Shown piece after piece: positions 44,012 through 52,605 of a DNA stretch of 64,000 nucleotides; the first letter of the stretch is position 1; each line of letters starts with the position of its first letter. The stretch is from Shewanella piezotolerans WP3 (lineage in GTDB: Bacteria > Pseudomonadota > Gammaproteobacteria > Enterobacterales > Shewanellaceae). The DNA is taken from the NCBI RefSeq assembly GCF_000014885.1, contig NC_011566.1, forward strand, positions 2,771,501 through 2,835,500. Reading direction: 5' to 3'. Under the pieces are notes generated by a model that did not search any database, had not been told where the DNA came from, and saw only the letters and a program-made list of their open reading frames with translations. Made by a program: the position numbers and the translations under genes.

Positions 44012-44085
44012 TGGCCATTTTAGCAAGGCAAAGGCTATGTAGTGTAGTCATTCTCCACAAATAGCCTTAAAGCAGAAAAATGGCC
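44012..44085. repeat. Long imperfect palindrome, MITE-like intergenic element
   Basis: TGGCCATTTT-A-GC (44012-44024) pairs with GC-AG-AAAAATGGCCA (44072-44085). Inside, AAGGCTAT (44031-44038) pairs with ATAGCCTT (44061-44068), and a GTG/CAC step lies near the centre. The 74-base fold resembles small intergenic repeats of marine gammaproteobacteria, but no second copy was found in this window. Confidence 0.55.
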
Positions 44086-44173
44086 AAGATATGCTGCCCT
44101 TTGGATTGGAACAAAAACTAAGCTCGAAAGATAAACAACCCCTAATAATTCTAACACCGGAAAGGTATGGTTA

Positions 44174-45730
44174 ATGTCTGAAAATAACCCTCAACAGCAA
44201 AAGCCGCAGCTCAGCTTCTGGCAAATATTTAATATGTGTTTTGGATTTTTGGGCATTCAATTTGGCTTTGCGCTGCAAAATGCCAATGTAAGCCGAATAT
44301 TCCAAACCCTTGGTGCATCGATTGATGATATCCCAATTTTGTGGATAGCGGCGCCTTTAACGGGCCTTATTGTCCAGCCTATAGTCGGTTATTTAAGTGA
44401 TAACACTTGGGGTCGATGGGGGCGAAGGCGGCCATTCTTTGTGCTTGGGGCCGTTTGTACGACATTAGCACTCTTCGTCATGCCACATTCTCCTGCTCTT
44501 TGGGTTGCAGCTGGCATGCTATGGATTATGGACGCTTCAATTAACATTGCCATGGAGCCTTTTCGCGCATTTGTCGGTGATAACTTGCCTAATAAGCAAC
44601 GCACACTAGGTTATGCGATGCAAAGCTTTTTTATCGGTATTGGCGCCGTCATCGCATCAGCACTGCCCTACATTTTAAGTAATTATTTTGATGTGAGTAA
44701 TACCGCGCCAGCTGGTGAAATAGCTGATTCAGTGCGTTATGCCTTCTATTTTGGCGGTGCAGTACTTTTCCTTGCGGTAATGTGGACCGTCGTTTCAACA
44801 AAAGAGTACTCACCAGAAGAGTTGGCTGAATTTGAAAAGCACACTGACAAAAGTCCATTCCAAACAACAAGTCAACGTAGCGCAGCACAGTACCGAAGCG
44901 CTAGTATCCTCTGGGCAAGTATTGGCATTATTTTTACTACCACTATTTGTTTATGTGAGTGGGATAAACAGCTATTTATACTTAGTATAGGAATATTGAG
45001 CTTTGGTCCGTTACAGCTTTACTGTTCAAACAAATTAACCCTACTAAAGCAGCAATCAGAATCATCAGTACAGTTCAATATAAACCGTGAAAAGCAGAGC
45101 TTAGTCTTTTGCGTGATTGATGATCTATTCAATATGCCCAAAGCGATGCACCAACTCGCTTTAGTGCAATTTTTTTCATGGTTCGCATTATTTGCGATGT
45201 GGATCTATACCACGGCAGCCGTGACTGACTATCACTATGGTAGCCAAGATGTTTTATCAAAAGCCTATAACGATGGCGCAGACTGGGTTGGTTTACTCTT
45301 TGCTGTGTATAACGGTTTTGCGGCAATCGCTGCTATTTTCATCCCTATTCTTGCCAAAAAGCTGGGGTTAAGAGTGACTCACTGCATCAACCTTTTCTGT
45401 GGTGGCCTCGGCCTTATTAGCTTTAAATTCATCAGCGATCCGACATTATTGTGGCTCCCAATGATAGGTATAGGCATCGCTTGGGCTTCAATACTGTCTG
45501 TCCCTTACGCCCTGCTCGCTAACGCGTTACCGGCAAAAAAAATGGGCATTTACATGGGTATATTCAATTTTTTTATCGTCATCCCTCAACTATTGGCAGC
45601 AAGTGTGCTTGGTCTTATCGTTCGAGTCCTTTTCAATGGCCAGCCGATTTACGCACTGCTCACTGGTGGCGCGCTGATGATGGTTGCTGGTTTAGCAGTG
45701 TTAAGAGTCAATATCGACAATAACGAGTAG
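44174..45730 (+). CDS. SLC45/GPH-like MFS maltose transporter
   Basis: A 518-residue carrier with about twelve helices. The N-terminus (LSFWQIFNMCFGFLGIQFGF, QNANVSRIFQTLGA, PIVGYLSDNTWGRWGRRRPFF) matches the MalT-type maltose transporters of Xanthomonas, Caulobacter and Alteromonadales. An unusually long cytoplasmic loop lies in the middle (about residues 210-320). GGAAAGG precedes the ATG. It faces operator D far upstream and is followed by the glucoamylase gene. Maltose or maltodextrin is the likely substrate by family and context. Confidence 0.88.
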   Translation: MSENNPQQQKPQLSFWQIFNMCFGFLGIQFGFALQNANVSRIFQTLGASIDDIPILWIAAPLTGLIVQPIVGYLSDNTWGRWGRRRPFFVLGAVCTTLALFVMPHSPALWVAAGMLWIMDASINIAMEPFRAFVGDNLPNKQRTLGYAMQSFFIGIGAVIASALPYILSNYFDVSNTAPAGEIADSVRYAFYFGGAVLFLAVMWTVVSTKEYSPEELAEFEKHTDKSPFQTTSQRSAAQYRSASILWASIGIIFTTTICLCEWDKQLFILSIGILSFGPLQLYCSNKLTLLKQQSESSVQFNINREKQSLVFCVIDDLFNMPKAMHQLALVQFFSWFALFAMWIYTTAAVTDYHYGSQDVLSKAYNDGADWVGLLFAVYNGFAAIAAIFIPILAKKLGLRVTHCINLFCGGLGLISFKFISDPTLLWLPMIGIGIAWASILSVPYALLANALPAKKMGIYMGIFNFFIVIPQLLAASVLGLIVRVLFNGQPIYALLTGGALMMVAGLAVLRVNIDNNE

Positions 45731-45825
45731 TTCAAGCTCAATATCAGACAAAGCAACAAACGTTAACAATAAGCTTTATATATTACATAAAGTAAATTAA
45801 AAAGAGCATCATTTTGGGGAAGCAA

Positions 45826-48351
45826 ATGGTAGGTCCAAACGCATTTAAACAAACAGTACTTACTGCAGCCGTGAGTATGGCATTGTTAATTACTGGTTGT
45901 AATAATCAACATACAGTAAAAAGTACGACTAAAAGTGATACAACACCACTGAGTAGTGATAAGCAGCAAAACACTATCGCTCCCGGAATACCAGGCAACT
46001 CTCCAACTTGGGCTTTTGCAGGAAAAACCGGCATAGGTACCTCTTATGAGCCCTATATAGATGGCAGTTATCAGGATAGCGCTAAAAATCCTATCAGCCG
46101 AGTTTGGTTCTCGCTTGCCCAAGGTATTGTGACTGAAACCATGTTTGGTCTTATCCACAACGCGCAATTAAAAGAGATGCAATTTGTAATCAGCGGTAAA
46201 GATTTTGTGGATACAGAAAAAGACGATACTGAACACTCTGTCGAATATTTACACACTGATGAGGATGGTAAGCCACTATCACTCGCCTATAAGCTTATTA
46301 ATAAAGATAGAGACGGCAAATACCAAATAGAAAAGCACATTTTTACTGATCCTGATCGCGATTCACTAATGATGAAGGTGGTCTTTACTGCATTTGAATC
46401 AGGGATCACCCCTTACCTAGTCGTTAACCCGCATATAGACAATAGCGGGGCAAATGATATTGCTCAGTATGACGATGCTAATAAAGTATTTACCGTTAAT
46501 ACTACCGATAAAAACAGCAGTGTCATGAGTGTAAAATCGAGTGTTGACTTTAGCCAAGCAAGCGTTGGCTTTGTCGGCATCTCAGATGGATTAACCGATC
46601 TAAATAATAACGGTGATATGAACTGGCAGTACAGCGCAACCTCTGATGAAAACCAAGGAGGGAATGTCGCACTCACAGCCCAGTACCCGAGCCCAATAAT
46701 AGCTGCAGGCGCGCAGCAAGCTAAGATCAGTTTTGATCTCGTCATCGGTTTTGGCAACAACAAGCAAACCAGTTTAGCGAATACAGACGCGACTCTCGCT
46801 GCTGGTAGTGACCAAGTACTTGCCGACTTTAATGGTGAAGGCGACGCCTTAGGGTGGGAAGATTATCTAAGCTCACTCCAAGCTTTAAACAACATGGTTA
46901 ATACCACCACAGACAATGGCAAGTTGTTATACGCCAGTGCATTAGTGTTAAAGGCACAAGAAGATAAAACCCATGCAGGTGCCTTAATCGCTTCACTTTC
47001 TAACCCATGGGGCGATACGGTTTCTGCAAAAGTTGGCAGCACGGGCTACAAGGCTGTATGGCCACGCGACTTTTATCAGTGCGCGATGGCATTTCTAGCA
47101 ATGGGCGACAGCCAAACGCCAAAAACAGCCTTTGAATATTTGGAAAAAGTTCAGGTGAATGAAAATACTCCGGGTTATAGCGGCACTCCGGGATGGTTTT
47201 TACAAAAAACCCATGTAGATGGACAGATTGAATGGGTCGGCGTGCAGTTAGATCAAACAGCGATGCCCATCATGCTCGGCTGGAAGTTATGGCAAGCAGG
47301 TGTATTAAGCGATACAGAAATAAACCATTGGTACAAAAAGATGCTCAAACCTGCCGCAGAGTTTCTTGTTAACGGCGGCGAAGTTAATCTAGATTGGAAC
47401 CATACCAATATTACGCCACTAAAAACTCAACAAGAGCGCTGGGAAGAACAACAAGGCTACTCGCCCTCCACAACAGCTGCAGTTATTTCAGGGCTGATAA
47501 GCGCCAGCGATATTGCCACTCATGCTGGCGATAAAGAAGCGGCTAAGCGCTACTTAGCAACAGCTAAAAATATGCAAGGTAAAATCAATGGTCTGATGGT
47601 TACAACCGCAGGTCTATTGTCAGCTCCCAGCGGCGTAGAACGTGACAATACACAAACACAAGCTAGTCTGCCCTACTTTGTGCGCTTAGCACCAAATGGA
47701 GAGCCAAATAAAGATAACAAGCTTGGCGATAACAATGGTAGAGCAGGTTTAGATCAACGTTTGATTCTGGATGGTGGCTTCTTAGAGTTAGTGCGTTATG
47801 GCGTCACTTCAGCAAATGATAAGACCATCAACAATACGGTTAGCCTTATTGACAATCAGCAGCTAGAGGATAACTTAAGAGTCAAATACCAGTTCAATGC
47901 TAAAGATGGCTCAGCCATTCCAGGGTTTAGACGCTATGGTAATGACGGTTACGGTGAAGATGAAGTCAACGGTAATAGCTACGCCGAGAGGGGCGTCAAC
48001 ACAGCTGGGCAACGCGGCCGTGTTTGGCCATTCTTTACTGGAGAGCGCGGGCACTTCGAACTCGCTAAGTTAATCCAAAACAACAGTTTAAGTAATAAGG
48101 AACACCAAGCACTCATTAACACCTATGTGCAAGGAATGGAAACTTTTGCTAATGAAGGGTTAATGCTACCGGAGCAAGTATGGGATGGAGTTGGTAACCC
48201 TACACGTTACAACTATAAGCTAGGCCAAGGCACTAACTCTGCAACCCCGCTTGCATGGACTCACGCAGAGTACATTAAGCTGGTGCGCTCTATGTCCGAT
48301 AAAAAAGTATGGGATAATTATTCAATCGTGAGCGACAAACTCAAGCATTAG
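45826..48351 (+). CDS. GH15 glucoamylase lipoprotein (glucan 1,4-alpha-glucosidase)
   Basis: An 841-residue lipoprotein (MVGPNAFKQTVLTAAVSMALLITGC) with the bacterial glucoamylase N-terminal beta domain (about residues 45-285: SPTWAFAGKTGIGTSYEPY) and an (alpha/alpha)6 GH15 domain. Conserved pieces are YKAVWPRDFYQCAMAFLAMGD, GTPGWFLQKTHVDGQIEWVGVQLDQTAMPIMLGW, and the C-terminal GEDEVNGNSYAERG and LPEQVWDG. These include the glutamates used as acid and base. A TTG four codons earlier overlaps the GGGGA ribosome site and is rejected as start. It follows the transporter gene by 95 bases, probably one operon. Confidence 0.92.
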   Translation: MVGPNAFKQTVLTAAVSMALLITGCNNQHTVKSTTKSDTTPLSSDKQQNTIAPGIPGNSPTWAFAGKTGIGTSYEPYIDGSYQDSAKNPISRVWFSLAQGIVTETMFGLIHNAQLKEMQFVISGKDFVDTEKDDTEHSVEYLHTDEDGKPLSLAYKLINKDRDGKYQIEKHIFTDPDRDSLMMKVVFTAFESGITPYLVVNPHIDNSGANDIAQYDDANKVFTVNTTDKNSSVMSVKSSVDFSQASVGFVGISDGLTDLNNNGDMNWQYSATSDENQGGNVALTAQYPSPIIAAGAQQAKISFDLVIGFGNNKQTSLANTDATLAAGSDQVLADFNGEGDALGWEDYLSSLQALNNMVNTTTDNGKLLYASALVLKAQEDKTHAGALIASLSNPWGDTVSAKVGSTGYKAVWPRDFYQCAMAFLAMGDSQTPKTAFEYLEKVQVNENTPGYSGTPGWFLQKTHVDGQIEWVGVQLDQTAMPIMLGWKLWQAGVLSDTEINHWYKKMLKPAAEFLVNGGEVNLDWNHTNITPLKTQQERWEEQQGYSPSTTAAVISGLISASDIATHAGDKEAAKRYLATAKNMQGKINGLMVTTAGLLSAPSGVERDNTQTQASLPYFVRLAPNGEPNKDNKLGDNNGRAGLDQRLILDGGFLELVRYGVTSANDKTINNTVSLIDNQQLEDNLRVKYQFNAKDGSAIPGFRRYGNDGYGEDEVNGNSYAERGVNTAGQRGRVWPFFTGERGHFELAKLIQNNSLSNKEHQALINTYVQGMETFANEGLMLPEQVWDGVGNPTRYNYKLGQGTNSATPLAWTHAEYIKLVRSMSDKKVWDNYSIVSDKLKH

Positions 48352-48385
48352 GTGTACTGATTTAGCAACTTTAGTTCAATACATT

Positions 48386-48416
48386 AAGCCCGTTAGCAAC
48401 AAGCTAGCGGGCTTTA
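48386..48416 (+). terminator. Terminator after the glucoamylase gene
   Basis: AAGCCCGTTAGC (48386-48397) pairs with GCTAGCGGGCTT (48403-48414) around AACAA. It closes the starch cluster and also faces the converging GNAT gene. Confidence 0.75.
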
Positions 48417-48473
48417 AAATCGGTGTATTAATGGGCCGATCGCATTTTTTAATATTTAGCCTGAATGACTCGG

Positions 48474-49007
48474 CTAATCTCTTTCCGTCTTAAGTAAGCC
48501 ATATTGGAACTCGCTTCCCCAAGCCCCTTTAAAAAATATATTATTGATAAAATGCGCTTCCCTACGAAACCCGACTCTTTCTAATAATTGATAAGAAGCA
48601 TGATTTTCGCAGTCAGTAGTCGCAATGATTCGGTGCTTATTCATATCATTAAATAAAAACTCAATAAATGCATTTAACGCTTTAGTCGCTATCCCTTTAC
48701 CTTGATGCTCTGGTGCCAGGGTAAAGCCCACTTCAACTTGCTCAGCATCGATAAAGTGGATTGCAAAATCACCTAACAGTAGATTGGTTTTAGTTTCAAC
48801 AATTGCTAGTTGAAACCACAGCCCAATTTCGCCAAAATGATGCCCCTGCATGGATTGATACAAGCTGTTAGCTTTTTCTATTGAGTATTGGCTCCAGCTT
48901 TGGTATCGAGCAACCGCTTCTACCGCTCGATAACGCGCAAATATCTCTAAGTCGACAAGTTCAAACTCGCGGATAGTTAAATCATCCACTGTAAATATCT
49001 TAGACAT
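48474..49007 (-). CDS. GNAT acetyltransferase, RimJ/RimL type
   Basis: A 177-residue N-acetyltransferase. The acetyl-CoA binding region LAPEHQGKGIATKALNAFIEFLF (Q/RxxGxG/A) lies near residues 97-119, and the NHASYQLLERVGFRREA motif near 145-160 is typical of the RimJ/RimL type. The substrate is unknown. It is two bases after a second GNAT gene, and the two probably form one transcript. Confidence 0.85.
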   Translation of the reverse strand: MSKIFTVDDLTIREFELVDLEIFARYRAVEAVARYQSWSQYSIEKANSLYQSMQGHHFGEIGLWFQLAIVETKTNLLLGDFAIHFIDAEQVEVGFTLAPEHQGKGIATKALNAFIEFLFNDMNKHRIIATTDCENHASYQLLERVGFRREAHFINNIFFKGAWGSEFQYGLLKTERD

Positions 49008-49009
49008 TG

Positions 49010-49525
49010 TTATAACTCAACTGTTAATTTATACAAACGGCTCTCTTCATCATATGCTGCTAACTTTTCAATACAATTAAATACAAAACCTACACGTTCT
49101 AGCGTCTTTATCGATGCTTGATTGTCCATAGAAGTCACTGCAATAAATTCCTTTGCCTCAAGAACAGTCTGACCATAGTTGAGTACCGTTTTTACCGCTT
49201 CTTGAGCATATCCCTTAGACCAAAAGGCTTTTGCAAAAGCATAGCCTAGTTCAAAATCATCACGATATTCGCGGCGTATTAAGCCACAGATCCCAACAGG
49301 AATCTCGCCCTCTCGCAATGAAACCAAGTACATACCGTAGCCGTTATCATGATAGCTTTTGGTAAAACTGTCATCGATATACTTTACCGCTTGTTCGAGA
49401 CTATGCACTTGTTTATCTGCTATCCCCTCAATAAAGCTAGGTTCATTAAGCAAAGATAAAATAAAACTCGCATCAGCAGCAGTAACTTGTCGAATTGATA
49501 ATCTTTCACTGGTCATTAAAGCCAT
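49010..49525 (-). CDS. GNAT acetyltransferase, RimJ/RimL type
   Basis: A 171-residue N-acetyltransferase (MTSERLSIRQVTAADASFILSLLNEP). AFAKAFWSKGYAQEAVKTVLNYG contains the acetyl-CoA loop, and NQASIKTLERVGFVFNC the C-terminal motif. It is distinct from its neighbour in sequence, so the pair is not a recent duplication. Substrate unknown. Confidence 0.85.
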   Translation of the reverse strand: MALMTSERLSIRQVTAADASFILSLLNEPSFIEGIADKQVHSLEQAVKYIDDSFTKSYHDNGYGMYLVSLREGEIPVGICGLIRREYRDDFELGYAFAKAFWSKGYAQEAVKTVLNYGQTVLEAKEFIAVTSMDNQASIKTLERVGFVFNCIEKLAAYDEESRLYKLTVEL

Positions 49526-49569
49526 ACAAATCCTTTTATAATCAAAACTATATATCTATTAACTTGTTT

Positions 49570-50142
49570 CTAATAGATCCCAACAATTTCATAATGATGT
49601 CGCTTACCGGCAACGTTAATCGAAACTTCATCACCCACTTCGCGCGACATCAGTTTTTCACCAATCGGTGACTGCGGCGTGATCAGCATAAAATTGCATT
49701 TAGCAAAATCAATTTTTAGTCCACCAGCATTAGGTCCCATAAACAACAGGCTAACAATATCTTGTTCGTCAACAAGCTCAACTAAGTGACCAAGCGCAAT
49801 TTGTAATGGTATATCGCTATCACTTTCATTCAAGGCTCGATGCTTTAACAAGGAAAAAAGTTGCTCAAAAGCGGTAATATCTGTTTGGCACTGCGCTACC
49901 CTCACCGATTGACCATGAGCAAGGTATGACGCCTCCAACCCAAAAGTATCGTACTTATTTTCAGCAACGCTTTCACTACTGGTTGCTGTATCGTGGGCAC
50001 GCTTGGCGGCATTCATTGCATCCTGATGTACACCGATTAGGGCTTGATGAATCGAATACTCTATCTCTTCTCTGGTAAACACGGAAAACCCTGTCGATAA
50101 TTCAAAACAATGTTGAATATTGGTTTTAATAGCTTGCAGCAT
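49570..50142 (-). CDS. GreA/GreB C-terminal domain protein
   Basis: A 190-residue protein whose last 70 residues match the FKBP-like C-terminal domain of Gre factors (SPIGEKLMSREVGDEVSINVAGKRHHYEIVGIY). The N-terminal 110 residues do not show the clear Gre coiled coil with paired acidic tip residues. Instead there is a helical region with the segment AENKYDTFGLEASYLAHGQSVR, seen in a group of Gre-related proteins. RNA polymerase binding without transcript cleavage, as in Rnk-type proteins, is the likely mode. No good ribosome site is visible before the ATG. Confidence 0.75.
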   Translation of the reverse strand: MLQAIKTNIQHCFELSTGFSVFTREEIEYSIHQALIGVHQDAMNAAKRAHDTATSSESVAENKYDTFGLEASYLAHGQSVRVAQCQTDITAFEQLFSLLKHRALNESDSDIPLQIALGHLVELVDEQDIVSLLFMGPNAGGLKIDFAKCNFMLITPQSPIGEKLMSREVGDEVSINVAGKRHHYEIVGIY

Positions 50143-50250
50143 AACATGCTTGATTAAACTGACAAATTAGTTAACTTAGAGTATGTGCAATCGAATTAAC
50201 TAAGTAGCGGAGCCGCTTAGAGAGCGCCATTTTTCAGTTAGGGATCACAA

Positions 50251-51168
50251 ATGGAAAACAGCCATAATAAAAACAACAAACTCCTCAGTTTTGGCTTGCT
50301 CAGCGTAGCAATGACCGCAACGACTTGCATAGCGCAAGATCTTGAACCAAGAAGCTATACTAATATTCCCATTGGAATGAACTTTTTAGTCCTAGGTGCA
50401 GCACATTCTGAAGGTGAACTGTCACCCGCCCCCACCGCGCCAATTGATAATGCAGATATCAACATCAATGCCGCCGTTGTCGGTTACGCCCATACTTTTT
50501 CACTGGCAGGGAAATCATCAAAAATTGATATGACAGCGAGTCGACTTTGTTATAAAGGCAGCGCTGACTTTCAAGGCGAACCAGTCACTGCTGATAGGTG
50601 TGGCTATGGAGATGCTAATGTTCGGCTCTCCTGGAATTTTTTTGGCGCGCCGGCTCTAAAACCTGCCGACTTTTCCAAATGGAAGCAAGGCATTGTAATA
50701 GGCACGAGTCTACAAATAACAGCACCTACGGGAAGTTATGACAAAGATAAACTACTTAATGCTGGGGCAAATCGCTGGATATTTAGACCTGGCTTAGGCA
50801 TGTCTCATAAAATCGGCGATTGGTATTATGATTTAATCGCTTCTGTGCGTTTTTACGGTGATAATGACGAATACTTCAATGAAGTTAAGCTAAAACAAGA
50901 TCCACAATATACGCTACAAGGCCATTTAATTTACAACTTTAGCCGAGGTCACTGGTTATCACTCAATGGCAACTTTTATTTTGGTGGCGAAACCCACAAA
51001 GACGATGTCGACTCGTTTGATTCACAGGAAAACTCTCGCTTTGGCATTACTTACTCTGCACCGATAAACAGAAGCAATTCCATTAAACTCTATGCGAGTA
51101 CCGGCATTGTTACCCAAGTAGGTAGCGATTTCGATACATTCGGCGCTGTATGGCAGTACATTTTTTAG
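50251..51168 (+). CDS. Outer-membrane transporter-like protein (phenol MetA degradation family)
   Basis: A 305-residue exported beta-barrel-like protein. The signal segment is LLSFGLLSVAMTATTCIAQ. The mature part has alternating hydrophobic strands with motifs such as RSYTNIPIGMNFLVLG, GYGDANVRLSWNFFGAPAL and LQITAPTGSYDKDKLLNAGANRW, which match the family named for the MetA protein of phenol degradation loci. It ends in a C-terminal Phe (WQYIF), typical of outer-membrane barrels. AGGGA precedes the ATG. Its function in most genomes is unknown. Confidence 0.8.
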   Translation: MENSHNKNNKLLSFGLLSVAMTATTCIAQDLEPRSYTNIPIGMNFLVLGAAHSEGELSPAPTAPIDNADININAAVVGYAHTFSLAGKSSKIDMTASRLCYKGSADFQGEPVTADRCGYGDANVRLSWNFFGAPALKPADFSKWKQGIVIGTSLQITAPTGSYDKDKLLNAGANRWIFRPGLGMSHKIGDWYYDLIASVRFYGDNDEYFNEVKLKQDPQYTLQGHLIYNFSRGHWLSLNGNFYFGGETHKDDVDSFDSQENSRFGITYSAPINRSNSIKLYASTGIVTQVGSDFDTFGAVWQYIF

Positions 51169-51180
51169 ATGTACTGCCAT
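51150..51180 (+). terminator. Hairpin spanning the stop codon of the 50251 gene
   Basis: ATGGCAGTACA (51150-51160) and TGTACTGCCAT (51170-51180) are a perfect 11-base inverted repeat. The stop codon lies in the loop. The T-run is in the loop rather than after the stem, so a terminator role is less certain; it may protect the mRNA end. Confidence 0.5.
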
Positions 51181-51288
51181 AAAATAAACAGCTTCACTTG
51201 GTCCAATAGTAGAATGCTCTAATGACGGTATTACCATTGAACCTATCTATTTGTCGTCAAGCATATGCCATATGCTAGCAGTTATAAG

Positions 51289-52434
51289 TTATTCAATATC
51301 TTCGAAATACCAGTAACCTGCATTAACCCAATCAGTTAACTTGCTGAGTATTTCATCATCAGCCAACCAAGGAGTAAGAGCCTCCAATGTTAGCTGCTGC
51401 GAGTCACACAGCAACTCGATTAACGACTCTTTGGTTTTGCCTAGCTGTATTTGTTCACCATTGATATAGAGAACACCATCAGCGACTGTTGCTTCAAAAT
51501 ACAAACAGCGCAGCCCTCCAAGCTTAACTAGAGGCTGTAGCTTTAACTGCTCAGTTACGTCTAGACTTTGAAAACCTAAAAGCTCTTCAGGTAAATCCAG
51601 TTCACATTTCGACTGAGTAAGGTAACGACCACTAAACTCACTGATTAGCTTGTCATCTAATGTGGCAAATAGTTGCTGCTTGATTCGAGCTAAGTCAGAG
51701 TGATTGACCACGCCAGAGCCAATAGCTAGTTCGCGGTCCGGATCGGCAATTTGCTCATTACATAGATCATTATCAATGATGTGATCAGCCATCGCGCTCA
51801 CCATATCTTTAGCAGAGGCTGTTCTATAACCGACAGAGAAGCTCATTGAGGGCTCAAGAGTCACACCGTCATGAGGATACCCTGGTGGCAGATACAAAAT
51901 ATCGCCAGGTAAGAGTTCAACATCTATGATTGGCTCAAATGCTTCTGTATGAAGCAGTGCAGGATGAGCTGCAAACTCTTTGTGAGGGCCAAGATCCCCC
52001 ACTCGCCAACGTCGACGACCCGATCCTTGGCATATAAACACATCGTATAGGTCGATATGAGGCCCGACTCCACCACCAGGTGTTGCATAGCTCACCATGA
52101 CATCATCAAAACGCCAGCGTGGAATAAAATCAAAACATTGAATTAATTCTTCTGCCTCTGGTAGCCAGTTATTCAGTGCTTGAACAATTAAGGTCCAATC
52201 TTTTTCACCAAGTTCTTCATAAGACTCAAATGGGCCGAACTCTGCTTGCCACTCATCGTTTGACTTGAAAACTCGACGAGATTCAACCAACTCATCACAA
52301 GCAAGTCCCGCCATCTCTTCAGGAGAGAGCAGATCTTGAAAGTTTTTAAAGCCCTGACGGATCACCAGTGGCTTTTTTTGCCAGTATTGCTCTAAGAACT
52401 GCTGCGGCGTAATACCATTTAAATCTAATTGCAT
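51289..52434 (-). CDS. roxA: Ribosomal oxygenase, YcfD/RoxA-like (JmjC)
   Basis: A 381-residue cupin/JmjC iron(II)- and 2-oxoglutarate-dependent oxygenase, like E. coli YcfD, which hydroxylates an Arg of ribosomal protein uL16. The N-terminus MQLDLNGITPQQFLEQYWQKKPLVIRQG is typical. The metal triad fits His and Asp in GPHIDLYDVF (about residues 127-135) and the later His of PHDGVTLEPSMSFSVGYR. Length agrees with the E. coli protein (373). The GTG three codons earlier is less likely than the ATG at 52434. Single gene. Confidence 0.9.
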   Translation of the reverse strand: MQLDLNGITPQQFLEQYWQKKPLVIRQGFKNFQDLLSPEEMAGLACDELVESRRVFKSNDEWQAEFGPFESYEELGEKDWTLIVQALNNWLPEAEELIQCFDFIPRWRFDDVMVSYATPGGGVGPHIDLYDVFICQGSGRRRWRVGDLGPHKEFAAHPALLHTEAFEPIIDVELLPGDILYLPPGYPHDGVTLEPSMSFSVGYRTASAKDMVSAMADHIIDNDLCNEQIADPDRELAIGSGVVNHSDLARIKQQLFATLDDKLISEFSGRYLTQSKCELDLPEELLGFQSLDVTEQLKLQPLVKLGGLRCLYFEATVADGVLYINGEQIQLGKTKESLIELLCDSQQLTLEALTPWLADDEILSKLTDWVNAGYWYFEDIE

Positions 52435-52605
52435 ATTTATCACTCACTAAAATTTGTGGTGATCCTAGCAAGTATTAGCATTTAGTTATTTGGGCAAGAT
52501 CATAAATTAGCGAGTTGGTTACCTTTCAATCAACGCAACATTTAAATTGACTCCCACCAATGTCTCTCTACAATATGCGCAAACTCGACTTGTAAGAACT
52601 GCACA

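Noticed and set aside
48474..49525. Recent tandem duplication of two GNAT genes
   Set aside because: The two proteins differ over most of their length outside the acetyl-CoA motifs, so they are not a recent duplicate.
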